Counted from the first letter of the stretch, positions 1-9,178 are shown. The stretch: DNA of 64,000 bases from Mesorhizobium sp. WSM3626 (GCF_000513935.1 NZ_AZUY01000021.1:342-64341), one strand, 5' to 3'. Numbers and translations are program-made. The notes: generated from the sequence alone by a model not told the origin.

Positions 1-299
1 CCGTGCTTGACGAGCACAATGCGGTCGGCGCCGGCCTGTCGTCATCGATCTTCACCCGCGACCTGCAGGAATCCGAGCGCTTCCTCGGTGTCGATGGTTC
101 GGATTGCGGCATCGCCAATGTCAATATCGGCACCTCAGGGGCCGAGATCGGCGGCGCCTTCGGCGGCGAGAAAGAAACCGGTGGCGGCCGCGAGAGCGGC
201 TCCGATGCATGGAAGGCCTATATGCGCCGCGCCACCAACACGGTGAACTATTCCAAGGCGCTGCCGCTCGCCCAAGGCGTCTCGTTCGACATCGATTGA
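1..299 (+). CDS. Aldehyde dehydrogenase, C-terminal fragment (aminoadipate-semialdehyde dehydrogenase type)
   Basis: This is the last ~99 codons of a gene that begins before the window; the reading frame starts at base 3. The conserved C-terminal block of the ALDH7-like family is visible ([27 protein letters not shown], then a stretch ending NTVNYS). Family members oxidise alpha-aminoadipic semialdehyde / piperideine-6-carboxylate in lysine breakdown. The catalytic Cys and NAD-binding parts lie outside the window, so substrate cannot be judged further. The GTG at base 3 is internal and not a true start. Confidence 0.85.
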   Translation, partial: VLDEHNAVGAGLSSSIFTRDLQESERFLGVDGSDCGIANVNIGTSGAEIGGAFGGEKETGGGRESGSDAWKAYMRRATNTVNYSKALPLAQGVSFDID

Positions 300-426
300 G
301 AACGCCGCCCGCGATCGGTGTCGATCAAGCTCGGCGAGCATCAATCGACACAGGTGGAGGGTGTACACGCAGCAGTAACGCTGGACAGGCTCTGACGCCT
401 GTCCAGCGCCGGCTTTTCCTGACTGG

Positions 427-474
427 GCGCTGGCCGAGCCAGCCGACGCTGCCGAGGTCCTCGGCGTCGCGCAG
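427..474 (-). pseudogene. Fossil fragment of a paralogue of the neighbouring winged-helix gene
   Basis: Read on the minus strand these 48 bases encode LRDAEDLGSVGWLGQR, nearly the same as LRTAEELGSVGWLGQR in the intact gene at 574-1488 (bases 700-747). By eye about 40 of 48 bases match, and most differences are synonymous third positions, so the fragment descends from a coding paralogue that diverged under protein selection before it decayed. Similarity stops abruptly on both sides and no open frame of useful length surrounds it. Confidence 0.55.
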
Positions 475-573
475 CCACGCAAACGCGGAACCGGTCAATC
501 CACCTGTTCTGGTACAATTCCGGACGAAAACGCTTTACATTTTTCCTGGAATGACTCTCATGCGCGGCGCTGC

Positions 574-1488
574 TCAGCCGTCGCCCTGCGATGCCGGAAA
601 ACAGGCCTTGAAGGCGGTGTCGACGACGGCCAGCTTGGCGGCCTGGACGGTCATGTATTCCTCGTAGAATCCGTGCGACACCCACATCACCGAATGGCCG
701 CGCTGACCAAGCCAGCCAACGCTGCCGAGTTCCTCCGCCGTGCGCAGTTTGCGGCCGAGATGAGTCCGCGACAGCTTAAGCCATTTGGCGAAGTCACCGA
801 TCGAAACCACGCCGGTCGGAATCCGCTCCAGGCCGGCGTGGTCGGGGTCGATGCCCGACATCAGCCAGTCCATGACGATGCCGCCATTGTTGAGCCAGAT
901 GAACAGGGAGAAGGTCTGGTTGGGTTCGCGCACCGGCTTGGACGCAAGCAGGCCGTCAGCCACCAGCGGCTGCAGCGTGGCAAGCATCTCGGGCCGCTCC
1001 AGGAATCTGGCCAGCCGGTCGCCGCCGTCGATGTGGTCGAGCGTGCGCAGATGGGCTGTTACCCAGCCGGTGAATCGCTCGATGGTGGCCGCTGTCGGCT
1101 GCAGGGGATGCGTGCGGCCGTCGCCGCCCGCCACATACTCGGCGATGTTGTAGTGCAGCATCTCCTTGATGAAAGCGTCCGCCGTGTTGCGGCTGGCCAC
1201 CGCGTTCTTGTGCACGACCTCGATGAAACGCGATACGGTCAGCTCCTTGCGGCGGTCATTCGGGTCTCGCCTGAAGTGCATGGCAAGACCAACATGACCC
1301 AAAAGCCAGCGCTGCTGTGTGGCAAAGATGGAAGCCAGGCGCGGGCTTTCCTCATAGATGCGGATCAGGGACTGCGACTGTTCCTGAACGTAGCGGTGCA
1401 AGGCCGGATGGCCGGCTATGTCTTCCAGATTCAGCGCTGATCTCCCGATGCTTTGAATCAACTCGGATGGCGAGGTTGCGTTCCCCAT
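574..1488 (-). CDS. Hypothetical protein with C-terminal winged-helix-like domain
   Basis: A 304-residue soluble protein with no recognised family. The first ~200 residues are mostly helical, with no signal peptide or membrane segment. Residues ~225-265 (VVSIGDFAKWLKLSRTHLG, then LRTAEELGSVGWLGQRG) look like a helix-turn-helix followed by a wing, so a transcription regulator is the best guess. It stands alone: the dehydrogenase to its left is on the other strand and nasA lies ~320 bases upstream. A decayed paralogue fragment lies just downstream at 427-474. The ATG at 1488 is the longest start; the first codons also happen to contain a GGAAC box, so a later start is possible. Confidence 0.6.
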   Translation of the reverse strand: MGNATSPSELIQSIGRSALNLEDIAGHPALHRYVQEQSQSLIRIYEESPRLASIFATQQRWLLGHVGLAMHFRRDPNDRRKELTVSRFIEVVHKNAVASRNTADAFIKEMLHYNIAEYVAGGDGRTHPLQPTAATIERFTGWVTAHLRTLDHIDGGDRLARFLERPEMLATLQPLVADGLLASKPVREPNQTFSLFIWLNNGGIVMDWLMSGIDPDHAGLERIPTGVVSIGDFAKWLKLSRTHLGRKLRTAEELGSVGWLGQRGHSVMWVSHGFYEEYMTVQAAKLAVVDTAFKACFPASQGDG

Positions 1489-1804
1489 TTTTCAGTCTTC
1501 AACACGCCTGTCCAGACGTACCAATTGCGGAGGACAGCGCCAGCCGAGCCACAGATCCACGGCGACGATTTCATGGCGCATTCGCCAACTGCTTGCTATG
1601 GCTTGGAAAACACCTCCCAACTGGTCAGCCGAACGGTAGCCACGCGAGCGGCGTCACGCGACGGTCGCCCGCAGGGGCATTTCCGGTTGCTGGTCCATGG
1701 CGGCGTCTTTCACCCCATCACCCGCGAAGTCGAATTACTGCTGGACAGGTTCGATCCCACGTTCCGGCCGGAGTTCAGTCCGGCCTGGCGGGGTCATGTC
1801 GCCT
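1489..1804. other. Intergenic region, no gene supported
   Basis: 316 bases between the winged-helix gene and the end of nasA. The only structure I see is the 7-bp stem at 1766-1785. A plus-strand open frame crosses it, but it runs into nasA antisense and shows no family features or good ribosome site. Confidence 0.5.
1766..1785 (-). terminator. Stem-loop just past the end of nasA
   Basis: A perfect 7-bp stem (GGCCGGA / TCCGGCC) with a 6-base loop begins about 20 bases beyond the nasA stop codon on the minus strand. There is no U-run after it, so if it ends transcription it would be as a Rho-dependent stop or an RNA-stabilising 3' hairpin. Confidence 0.3.
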
Positions 1805-4489
1805 TCACTCGGCGGCCTGAATCCGGTTGGCCGCGATGATCGCGCGGATCTCGGACCGGCAGGAGCCGCAATTGGTGCCTGCCTTCAGCGTGGCGCCGAT
1901 GGCGTCCACGGTGGCGCAGCCAGCGGCCACGGCAGCCGTGATCTGGTTGACCCCGACGTTGAAACAGGAACAGACGGTCGCGCCGGCATCGGGCCGTTCG
2001 GCACCGGCGCGGCCGGCGACGATCCGGAAGCGCTGACGCTGGCTGGCGTGGACCTCGCCGAGCTGCTCGGCCGCCCAGCCGCGCGACACCGCGACCGGAC
2101 CGGGCGCGATGAACAAGGCACCCGTCAGATGCTCGCCATCGAAGGCGGCGATGCGGTGTTGGCCGGCCTCGCGGTCGTGATAGGCGAGAACTTCGGTATC
2201 CGCGGTATCGAAGAGCGAACCGGCGAAGGCCGTCCAGTCGACATCGTCATTGGCAAAGGCAAGCTCGACCCGCCAGCCGCCCCGGCATCTGGCTACCGCC
2301 CAGTAGTCGGCGGCCATCGTCGCGGGTCTTTTGCGTGTCACGGCAAAGCCGAAGGTCCTGGCGGTGAATTTCTCGATGCTGGCCGCGACATGCTTCAACG
2401 CCGGCTGGCCTGACACCGGATCGGTAAGCGATGCGGTGAGCGTGTCGAGCCGGGCCCTGGCGGCGAATTGGTCCGTCCAGTGCATCGGCGCGAACAGGCT
2501 GCCCTGGCGCTGGCGCGTGGTCACAAGCGCGCGGACCAGCACCTCGCCGCGAGGGGTCGAGACGCGTGCGATGTCGGCATCGCCAATGCCGTGGCGTTGC
2601 GCATCCACTGGGTGGATTTCGACAAAGGGCTCGGCGATGTGCTGGGACAGGCGCGGGCTTTTGCCCGTACGCGTCATGGTGTGCCAGTGGTCGCGGATGC
2701 GGCCGGTGTTGAGGATGAGCGGGAAGTCGGAGGTGATGCGGGTTTCGACGGTTGGGCGGACGGCGATGAAGCGTGCCTTGCGGTCGGGCGTGTAGAAGTT
2801 ACCGTTGGCGAAGAAGCGGGTGGATTGGTGCCCGGTCGGGGTGAGGGGGGTGCCTGGGCTCGGCGCTGGCCATTGGAAAGGCGCTAGCGCGTCGTAGTCT
2901 TCTCTATCGACACCAGCATAAGCGCCGATGTCGAAATCGCGCTCGCCGTCATTCTCGAATGCCGACAAGGCAGCGTGCTCGGCGAAGATCTCCGCCGGCG
3001 TTTCATGCGCAAACGCCCCGTCAAAGCCCATGCGCCGGGCCACCTCGGCAATGATCCACCAGTCGGGCCGCGCCTCGCCGGGGACCGGCAAGAACGCGCG
3101 CTGGCGCGAGATGCGGCGCTCGGAATTGGTGACGGTGCCATCCTTCTCGCCCCAGGCCGTCGCCGGCAGCCGGACATGGGCATGGCGGACCGTGTCGGTC
3201 TCGGCCAGCACGTCCGAGACCACGACGAAGGGACAGGCCTTGATCGCCGCTTCGACGGCGCCTGCATCCGGCATCGAATCGACCGGGTTGGTGGCCATGA
3301 TCCACAGCGCCTTGATGCGTCCGTCGGCAACCGCCTTGAACATATCGACCGCCTTGAGGCCCGGTTTGCCGGCAATCGCCGGCGCATTCCAGAAGCGCTG
3401 CACGCGTTCGCGATGCTCGGGGTTTTCGATCTCCATATGGGCGGCGAGCATATTGGCCATGCCGCCGACTTCGCGGCCCCCCATGGCGTTGGGCTGGCCA
3501 GTGACAGAGAACGGCCCGGCGCCCGGTTTTCCGATACGGCCAGTGGCGAGATGGCAGTTGATGATCGCATTGACCTTGTCGGTGCCCTGGGACGACTGGT
3601 TGACGCCCTGGCTGTAGACGGTGACGGTCTTTTCCGTCCTGGCGAACAGGCTGTAGAAACGGCCGAGCTCGTCTTCGCTGAGCCCCGTGGCGGCAGCGAC
3701 GCCGGCAAGGTTGAACGCCGAGGCGGCGAACAGTGCTTGTCCAAAGCCGGACGTATGGGCCGTGATATAGGCACGGTCGAGCGCATTGTGCTGGCCGAGC
3801 CAGGCGAGCAGGCCGGTGAACAGGGCGACGTCGCCATCCGGCGCGATCGCCAGATGCATGTCGGCGATGTCGGATGTCATGGTGCGGCGTGGGTCTACCA
3901 GCACCACCTTCATCTCGGGCCGTTTTTCGCGGGCGGCCGCGATGCGCTGATAAAGCACCGGATGGCACCAGGCGAGGTTGGAGCCGACCAGCACGATGAG
4001 ATCGGAGAGTTCCAGATCCTCGTAGGTTCCCGGCACGGTGTCCGAACCAAACGCGCGGCGGTGGCCGGCGACCGAGGACGCCATGCAGAGACGCGAATTT
4101 GTGTCGATGTTGGCCGAGCCGACAAAACCCTTCATCAGCTTGTTGGCGAGGTAGTAATCCTCGGTCAGCAACTGGCCGGAGACGTAGAAGGCGACCGCGT
4201 CGGGACCATGTTCGGCGATGGTTTGGGAGAAGGTCGAAGCGACGAGGTCGAGCGCCTCGTCCCAAGAGGAGCCGAAGCCGTGGATTTGTGGATGGAGCAG
4301 CCGGTCGTCGAGGCCGGTGGTCTCGGCGAGCGCGGAGCCCTTCGAGCAGAGCCGGCCGAAATTCGCCGGATGATCGGGGTCGCCACGGACGGACACCTGC
4401 CCGTCCGCGGCGACCTTTGCCAGTACGCCGCAGCCCACCCCGCAATAGGGGCAGGTGGTCCTCACCTCGCGTGCTTCGTCAATCTCCAT
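1805..4489 (-). CDS. nasA: Assimilatory nitrate reductase, catalytic subunit
   Basis: Reduces nitrate to nitrite in the cytoplasm using bis-molybdopterin guanine dinucleotide. The 894-residue protein has the N-terminal 4Fe-4S ligands (C13, C16, C20, C48), the molybdopterin oxidoreductase core and dinucleotide-binding domain, and a C-terminal BFD-like [2Fe-2S] domain (CSCF near the start, CGSC at its end), as in NasA/NasC proteins that take electrons through an added cluster. There is no Tat signal, consistent with a cytoplasmic enzyme. It is the last gene of the nitrate operon, 3 bases after nirD. The ATG at 4489 fits the family start. Confidence 0.95.
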   Translation of the reverse strand: MEIDEAREVRTTCPYCGVGCGVLAKVAADGQVSVRGDPDHPANFGRLCSKGSALAETTGLDDRLLHPQIHGFGSSWDEALDLVASTFSQTIAEHGPDAVAFYVSGQLLTEDYYLANKLMKGFVGSANIDTNSRLCMASSVAGHRRAFGSDTVPGTYEDLELSDLIVLVGSNLAWCHPVLYQRIAAAREKRPEMKVVLVDPRRTMTSDIADMHLAIAPDGDVALFTGLLAWLGQHNALDRAYITAHTSGFGQALFAASAFNLAGVAAATGLSEDELGRFYSLFARTEKTVTVYSQGVNQSSQGTDKVNAIINCHLATGRIGKPGAGPFSVTGQPNAMGGREVGGMANMLAAHMEIENPEHRERVQRFWNAPAIAGKPGLKAVDMFKAVADGRIKALWIMATNPVDSMPDAGAVEAAIKACPFVVVSDVLAETDTVRHAHVRLPATAWGEKDGTVTNSERRISRQRAFLPVPGEARPDWWIIAEVARRMGFDGAFAHETPAEIFAEHAALSAFENDGERDFDIGAYAGVDREDYDALAPFQWPAPSPGTPLTPTGHQSTRFFANGNFYTPDRKARFIAVRPTVETRITSDFPLILNTGRIRDHWHTMTRTGKSPRLSQHIAEPFVEIHPVDAQRHGIGDADIARVSTPRGEVLVRALVTTRQRQGSLFAPMHWTDQFAARARLDTLTASLTDPVSGQPALKHVAASIEKFTARTFGFAVTRKRPATMAADYWAVARCRGGWRVELAFANDDVDWTAFAGSLFDTADTEVLAYHDREAGQHRIAAFDGEHLTGALFIAPGPVAVSRGWAAEQLGEVHASQRQRFRIVAGRAGAERPDAGATVCSCFNVGVNQITAAVAAGCATVDAIGATLKAGTNCGSCRSEIRAIIAANRIQAAE

Positions 4490-4492
4490 GGT

Positions 4493-4822
4493 TCAGGCCG
4501 CGCGGCTGGCCAGCGCTTCCAGCGCGATGAACAGGCGCTCGCCTTCCCGCTTCACGGGAATCGTGCGCACGGCGCCCTCGTCGGCGCCAAGCGCCTTGCC
4601 CGTCTCCAGCGAGATCACCCAATTGTGCAGAGGACACGTCACGGCCGCGCCATGGACGATGCCCTGGCTCAGCGGTCCGCCCTTGTGCGGGCAGTGGTCC
4701 TCGATGGCGAAGACCTCGTCGTCCGCCGTGCGAAAGACGGCGATCTTGCCTTGCGGTGTGGCGACACAGCGCGCGCCACGCCGGGGAATATCGGAGATGG
4801 TTCCGATCGATATCCAGTTCAT
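4493..4822 (-). CDS. nirD: Nitrite reductase small subunit, Rieske type
   Basis: The 109-residue partner of NirB in the NADH-dependent reduction of nitrite to ammonium. It is a single Rieske-fold domain. Both ligand pairs of a true Rieske [2Fe-2S] cluster are present (C44-P-H46 and C63-x-x-H66); some enterobacterial NirD proteins lack them, so this one probably holds a cluster. It lies between nirB, 211 bases upstream across a palindromic repeat, and nasA, 3 bases downstream. Confidence 0.93.
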   Translation of the reverse strand: MNWISIGTISDIPRRGARCVATPQGKIAVFRTADDEVFAIEDHCPHKGGPLSQGIVHGAAVTCPLHNWVISLETGKALGADEGAVRTIPVKREGERLFIALEALASRAA

Positions 4823-4855
4823 AGCATTGCCTTTGCTTGATAGGAACGCGCCCAG

Positions 4856-5016
4856 GCGCCCCCCTCTGTCCTGCCGGACATCTCCCCCTCAAGGGGGGAG
4901 ATTGGCAGCTTCAGGCTCACCGCCCATTCTGCAACGTTGACAATTGGCGAAGACCGCGATGAGGATCGATCTCCCCCCTTGAGGGGGAGATGGCCGGCAG
5001 GCCAGAGGGGGGTGCC
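4856..5016. repeat. Palindromic intergenic repeat between nirB and nirD
   Basis: Two inverted arms of ~46 bases (about 4856-4902 and 4968-5016) enclose ~65 unrelated bases. Each arm carries its own smaller palindrome (CTCCCCCTCAAGGGGG or its equivalent) beside a CTGCCGG/CCGGCAG box and a CCCCCTCTG box. This layout is that of the short palindromic elements scattered through Mesorhizobium intergenic DNA (recognised from memory). It lies inside the nirB-nirD transcript, where it would fold into a strong stem and could affect RNA stability or the NirB:NirD ratio. Confidence 0.75.
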
Positions 5017-5033
5017 TCGCGCTGACATCTCCA

Positions 5034-7484
5034 TCACTCCGCCGCCTGCGCAAACCCGACCGAGGCCATGGGCCGGAACTCGTGCTTGTCCTTGCCGGAG
5101 ACGCGCTCGGACCACGGATCGACCTGGGCGAATTTCTGCGAAAAAACAAAGCGCTCGTAGTAGGCCTGGCGCTTCTCGCCGTCGTCCATGATCTGGCGCT
5201 TGACCTCGGCTATGCCGATGCGCTTGGCCCATTTGTAGATGCGTTCGAGATAGCGGCCCTGCTCGCGATACATCTGCGTCAGCGCCACGATGTGCTGCAG
5301 CGCTTCGTCTTCGGTCCTGACCAGGCCGAGCACTTCCGTGCCCTTGATATCGAGACCGGCGGCACCGGCGAAGTGGATCTCGTAACCACTGTCGACGCAG
5401 ATCACGCCGACATCCTTGCAGGTCGCCTCGGCACAGTTGCGCGGACAACCCGACACCGCCATCTTGACCTTGGCGGGGGTCCACGAACCCCACATGAATT
5501 TCTCGATGCGGATGCCGAGCCCGGTCGAATCCTGCGTGCCGAAGCGGCACCAGTCGGAGCCGACGCAGGTCTTCACCGTGCGCAGCCCTTTGGCATAGGC
5601 ATGGCCCGAGACGAAGCCGGCTTGGCCGAGATCGGCCCACACCGCCGGCAGGTCCTCCTTGCGGATGCCCAGCATGTCGATGCGCTGGCCGCCGGTGACC
5701 TTGACCATCGGGATCTCGAACTTGTCGACGACGTCGGCGATGGCGCGCAGTTCGGCCGCATTGGTCACGCCGCCCCACATGCGCGGCACCACCGAATAGG
5801 TGCCATCCTTCTGGATGTTGGCGTGGACGCGCTCGTTGATGAAACGCGACTGGTAGTCGTCGGCATACTCGTCCGGCCAGTCGCAGACGAGATAGTAGTT
5901 GAGTGCCGGCCGGCATTTGGCGCAGCCGCAGGAGGTCTTCCACTCCAGTTCCTGCATGACCGCCGGAATGGTCTTCAGGTGCTTGGCCTTGATCAGCCGG
6001 CGTACTTCGTCATGGCCGAACGTGGTGCAGGAACACATGGGCTGCACCGCGGCCGGGTTGTAGGTGTCGCCGAGGGTCAGCACCATCAGCTTTTCGACCA
6101 GCCCTGTGCAGGAGCCGCAGGAGGCCGACGCCTTGGTGTGGGCGCGCACGTCATCGAGCGAAGTCAGGCCCTTGCCCGTGATCGCGCCCGTGATCTTGCC
6201 CTTGCAGACGCCGTTGCAGCCGCAGATTTCCGCATCATCCGGCAAGGCTGCAACGGCCGCCATAGGGTCCAGCGGGGCACCCCCCTGGTAGGACTGGCCG
6301 AAGATCAACGTATCGCGCATTTGCGATATGTCGGTCTGCTTCTTCTTCAGGTCGTTGAACCAGGCGCCGTCAGCCGTCTCGCCATAGAGCACGGTGCCGA
6401 TGATGCGATCATCCCTGAGCACCAGGCGTTTGTAGACGCCGGCGGAACCGTCGCGCAGCACGATCTCCTGGCGGTCGTCGCCGTCGGCGAAGTCGCCGAG
6501 CGAAAAGAGGTCGATGCCGGTGACCTTGAGCTTGGTCGGCGTGTCCATGTGGACGAAGGCGGCGGTCTCGTCGCCGGCAAGCTGATGAGCGGCAACACGC
6601 GCCATCTCGTAGAGCGGCGCCACCAGCCCGTAGACCGTGCCGCCCACCTCGGCGCACTCGCCGAGCGCGAAGATGTCGGGGTCGTTGCTGCGCATCCCGG
6701 CATCGACGACGATGCCGCGGTTGACGGCGATGCCTGCATCCTTGGCCAGCGCCGCATTCGGCCTGATGCCGACCGCCATCACCACCAGGGTCGCCGGGAT
6801 GATTGTGCCATCGGCGAGTTCCACCTGCTCGACCTTGCCATTGCCTGTGATCGCCTGGGTATTGGCCTTGGTGATGACCTTGATGCCGCGTTGTTCGACG
6901 GCGCGCTGCAGGAGATAGCCGGCGGCCGGATCGAGCTGCCGCTCCATCAGCGTCGGCATGACATGGAGCACGGTGACATCCATGCCTTGCGAATTCAGCC
7001 CGGCCGCGGCCTCGAGCCCGAGCAGGCCGCCGCCGATGACCACGGCCTTGGCGCGCGACTGGGCGGCAAGCATCATCGCGCGGACGTCATCCAGATCGCG
7101 ATAGGTCAGCACGCCCGGCAGGTTGTGGCCGGGCACCGGGATGATGAACGGTACAGAGCCGGTGGCGATGACAAGCTTGTCGTAGGGCTCGGTCACGCCG
7201 TGATCGGAGGTGACGGTCTTCGCTTGGCGGTCGATGGCTACGATCTTGTGGCCCTTGTAGAGGGTGATGCCGTGCTTGATGTACCAGCCGTCGCCATGGA
7301 TGATGATTTCCTCATAGGCCTTTTCGCCTGACAGCACGGGCGACAGCATGATGCGGTCATAGTTCACGCGCGGCTCGGCGTTGAAGATGGTGACGGCGTA
7401 GCGGCCCGGCGCCTGTTCCAGCAGATGCTCCAGCATGCGCCCGGGGGCCATGCCGTTGCCGATGATGACGAGTTTTTCGGTCAT
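5034..7484 (-). CDS. nirB: Nitrite reductase [NAD(P)H], large subunit
   Basis: Reduces nitrite to ammonium with six electrons from NAD(P)H, using FAD, Fe-S clusters and siroheme. The 816-residue protein has an N-terminal FAD/NAD-binding reductase part (GNGMAPGRMLEHL, GGGLLGLEAA), two BFD-like [2Fe-2S] segments (CGCNGVCKG...CGSC and CSC...CGCAKC), and a C-terminal nitrite/sulfite reductase domain with the 4Fe-4S-siroheme ligands C-x5-C (CVGSDWC) and C-x3-C (CPRNC). The open frame continues upstream through the transporter gene, but the homologous start is the ATG at 7484, 20 bases after that gene's stop. Confidence 0.95.
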   Translation of the reverse strand: MTEKLVIIGNGMAPGRMLEHLLEQAPGRYAVTIFNAEPRVNYDRIMLSPVLSGEKAYEEIIIHGDGWYIKHGITLYKGHKIVAIDRQAKTVTSDHGVTEPYDKLVIATGSVPFIIPVPGHNLPGVLTYRDLDDVRAMMLAAQSRAKAVVIGGGLLGLEAAAGLNSQGMDVTVLHVMPTLMERQLDPAAGYLLQRAVEQRGIKVITKANTQAITGNGKVEQVELADGTIIPATLVVMAVGIRPNAALAKDAGIAVNRGIVVDAGMRSNDPDIFALGECAEVGGTVYGLVAPLYEMARVAAHQLAGDETAAFVHMDTPTKLKVTGIDLFSLGDFADGDDRQEIVLRDGSAGVYKRLVLRDDRIIGTVLYGETADGAWFNDLKKKQTDISQMRDTLIFGQSYQGGAPLDPMAAVAALPDDAEICGCNGVCKGKITGAITGKGLTSLDDVRAHTKASASCGSCTGLVEKLMVLTLGDTYNPAAVQPMCSCTTFGHDEVRRLIKAKHLKTIPAVMQELEWKTSCGCAKCRPALNYYLVCDWPDEYADDYQSRFINERVHANIQKDGTYSVVPRMWGGVTNAAELRAIADVVDKFEIPMVKVTGGQRIDMLGIRKEDLPAVWADLGQAGFVSGHAYAKGLRTVKTCVGSDWCRFGTQDSTGLGIRIEKFMWGSWTPAKVKMAVSGCPRNCAEATCKDVGVICVDSGYEIHFAGAAGLDIKGTEVLGLVRTEDEALQHIVALTQMYREQGRYLERIYKWAKRIGIAEVKRQIMDDGEKRQAYYERFVFSQKFAQVDPWSERVSGKDKHEFRPMASVGFAQAAE

Positions 7485-7504
7485 GTGCTTACTCCGCTCC
7501 CGTG

Positions 7505-8806
7505 TCACTCTGCGGCGTAGGAAAGGTCTGGAGCTTCGGCGGCTGTCGCGCGCTCCATGCGCCGGATGGAAAAGTGCATCCAGGCAAAGCAGGTGACGAC
7601 GATCAGGAAGAGAAGCATGAAGCAGCTCGACCAGACGCCGGTGAGGTCGTTGAGCGCGCCAAAGGCGATCGGCAGGATAAAGCCACCGAGACCGCCGATC
7701 ATGCCCACCACGCCACCAACCGCGCCGACACTCTGTGGATAATAGGCGGGAATGTGTTTGTAGACGGCGGCCTTGCCAAGGCTCATGAAGAAGCCGAGCA
7801 CGCAGGCAACGGCAATGAAGGCGAGCGGGCCGATCTCGAAATGGAAGGCGATCGGCCCGCTGATGCCGCGTACGACGTAGTCTGCCGAGGGGAGAGACAG
7901 AATGAAGGTCGCGACGGCACTGACCGCGAAAGTCCAATAGAGTACGGTGCGGGCGCCGATCCGGTCGGAGAGCACGCCGCCATAAGCGCGGAAGACACTT
8001 GCGGGAATTGAATAGGCCGCGCCGATCATGCCGGCGGTCGCGAGACCGAAGCCGTAGACGCCGATCAGATAGCGCGGAAGCCACAGCGACAGCGCCACGA
8101 ACGCACCGAAGGCGAAGAAATAGTAGAAGGCGAAGCGCCAGACCTGCAGGTTCTTGAGCGGCGCGAATTCCTGCCAGAAGCTCCTCACAGGTGTCGCCTT
8201 GCCGGCACGACGCTCGCGAATGACTGGGTCGTCGCCGGTGGTGAACCAGAAGACGACAGCCATGACGACGAGTGCCGCCGCCCAGATCAGCGCAACCGAC
8301 TGCCACCCCCAGGAAAGAAGCACGAACGGCGCCAGGAACTTGGTGACCGCGGCCCCGACATTGCCGGCACCGAAGATGCCGAGGGCCGTGCCCTGCTTGT
8401 CGGCGGGGAAGAAGCGCGAGACATAAGACACGCCGACGGCGAAGGAGCCGCCGGCTAGCCCGACGCCGAGCGCGGCGACCAGCATCTGCGCGTAGGTGTG
8501 CGCAAAAGCCAGCAGGAAGGTCGCGATTGCCGCCGCAAGCATGGTCGCGGTGTAGACCAGCCGCCCGCCAAAGCGGTCGGTCCAGACGCCGAGCACCATG
8601 CGTACGAGGGAGCCGGTGAGGATCGGCGTGCCGACGAGCAGGCCGAATTCCGTCTCGTTCAGCCCGAGATCCTGCTTTATGCGCACGCCGATGATCGAAA
8701 AGATCGTCCACACCGCGAAGCAGACGGTGAAGGCGATGGTGGACATTACGAGCGCCTGCCGGGGAGCAGTGTCCTGGCTGGGCGCGGCTGGGAGATTTGC
8801 GGTCAT
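7505..8806 (-). CDS. narK: Nitrate/nitrite transporter, MFS NNP family
   Basis: A 433-residue inner-membrane protein of the major facilitator superfamily with about twelve predicted helices. Glycine-rich signatures of nitrate/nitrite porters are visible in both halves (GIFGAGNVGAAVTKF and GAVGGVVGMIGGLGG), as is the conserved loop motif after helix 2 (GVWTDRFGGR). Its place at the head of the nirB-nirD-nasA operon indicates nitrate uptake for assimilation. The gap to nirB is 20 bases. It could also be labelled nasA-type transporter; transport direction cannot be read from sequence. Confidence 0.92.
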   Translation of the reverse strand: MTANLPAAPSQDTAPRQALVMSTIAFTVCFAVWTIFSIIGVRIKQDLGLNETEFGLLVGTPILTGSLVRMVLGVWTDRFGGRLVYTATMLAAAIATFLLAFAHTYAQMLVAALGVGLAGGSFAVGVSYVSRFFPADKQGTALGIFGAGNVGAAVTKFLAPFVLLSWGWQSVALIWAAALVVMAVVFWFTTGDDPVIRERRAGKATPVRSFWQEFAPLKNLQVWRFAFYYFFAFGAFVALSLWLPRYLIGVYGFGLATAGMIGAAYSIPASVFRAYGGVLSDRIGARTVLYWTFAVSAVATFILSLPSADYVVRGISGPIAFHFEIGPLAFIAVACVLGFFMSLGKAAVYKHIPAYYPQSVGAVGGVVGMIGGLGGFILPIAFGALNDLTGVWSSCFMLLFLIVVTCFAWMHFSIRRMERATAAEAPDLSYAAE

Positions 8807-8870
8807 GTCAGGCTCCGGTTTGCGGCATCGCCGCGCTCGTTCTTGGGTGGTGCATGCGGTGCGGCATAGG

Positions 8871-9047
8871 TCAGCGCGAAGAGGCCGCGCCTTGCGCGAT
8901 CGTTTGCGGAGCCTTGCCCTCTGGTTTGGCGCCGGTGGGAAACAGCAGGAGCGCCACGGTGAACAGCACCGCGGTCATCGCGCTGCTCACCAGAAAATCG
9001 CGGCGGGTGAAATCCTTGAGGGATGTTGTTCCGATCCGTTTCGTCAT
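8871..9047 (-). CDS. Small membrane protein with twin-arginine-like N-terminus
   Basis: A 58-residue protein, first translated gene after the nitrate leader. It has TRRDFL at residues 14-19, then one hydrophobic segment (about residues 20-36, ending LLLFPTG) and a short polar tail. The twin arginine plus hydrophobic segment resembles the tiny Tat-signal-like proteins found beside molybdoenzyme operons. Function is unknown; a role in assembling or anchoring part of the nitrate system is only inferred from position. The ATG at 9047 is chosen because GGAG lies 6 bases upstream; the frame extends further but would cross the leader terminator. The gap to the transporter gene is 64 bases. Confidence 0.65.
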   Translation of the reverse strand: MTKRIGTTSLKDFTRRDFLVSSAMTAVLFTVALLLFPTGAKPEGKAPQTIAQGAASSR

Positions 9048-9104
9048 CGTCGTCTCCGGTTGGGCGCCTGGGGAACGGCGCTCCGTTGATTGCGTGTTCG
9101 GGTC

Positions 9105-9178
9105 CAAAACAAAAAAGCCGCCGTCCAGGCCCTCGCGTCCGTACATCCGGGATCGCGTGTAGACCTGAGCGGCAGCTT
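9105..9178 (-). terminator. Leader terminator of the nitrate operon, probable NasT antitermination target
   Basis: On the minus strand, AAGCTGCCGCTCAGGTC (9178-9162) pairs almost fully with GGCCTGGACGGCGGCTT (9131-9115), followed by TTTTTTGTTTT. This is a textbook intrinsic terminator about 60 bases before the first start codon and after the sigma-54 promoter. NasT-family ANTAR proteins act by binding nascent leader RNA and preventing such a terminator, so control by the nasS-nasT genes immediately upstream is the natural reading. I could not assign the paired ANTAR hexaloops with confidence by eye. Confidence 0.75.

Noticed and set aside
1460..1484. GGAAC-N16-AGTT on the minus strand at the start of the winged-helix gene
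   Set aside because: It lies within the first codons of the gene, so a transcript from it would lack the start codon. One or two chance matches are expected in this length.
1453..1839. Plus-strand open frame upstream of nasA's end
   Set aside because: No recognisable motif, weak ribosome site, and its 3' part is antisense to nasA.
5034..8711. A single 1,225-codon open frame covering nirB and most of the transporter region
   Set aside because: The first 409 residues are the transporter gene read out of frame (Arg-rich, no motif). True nirB starts at 7484.
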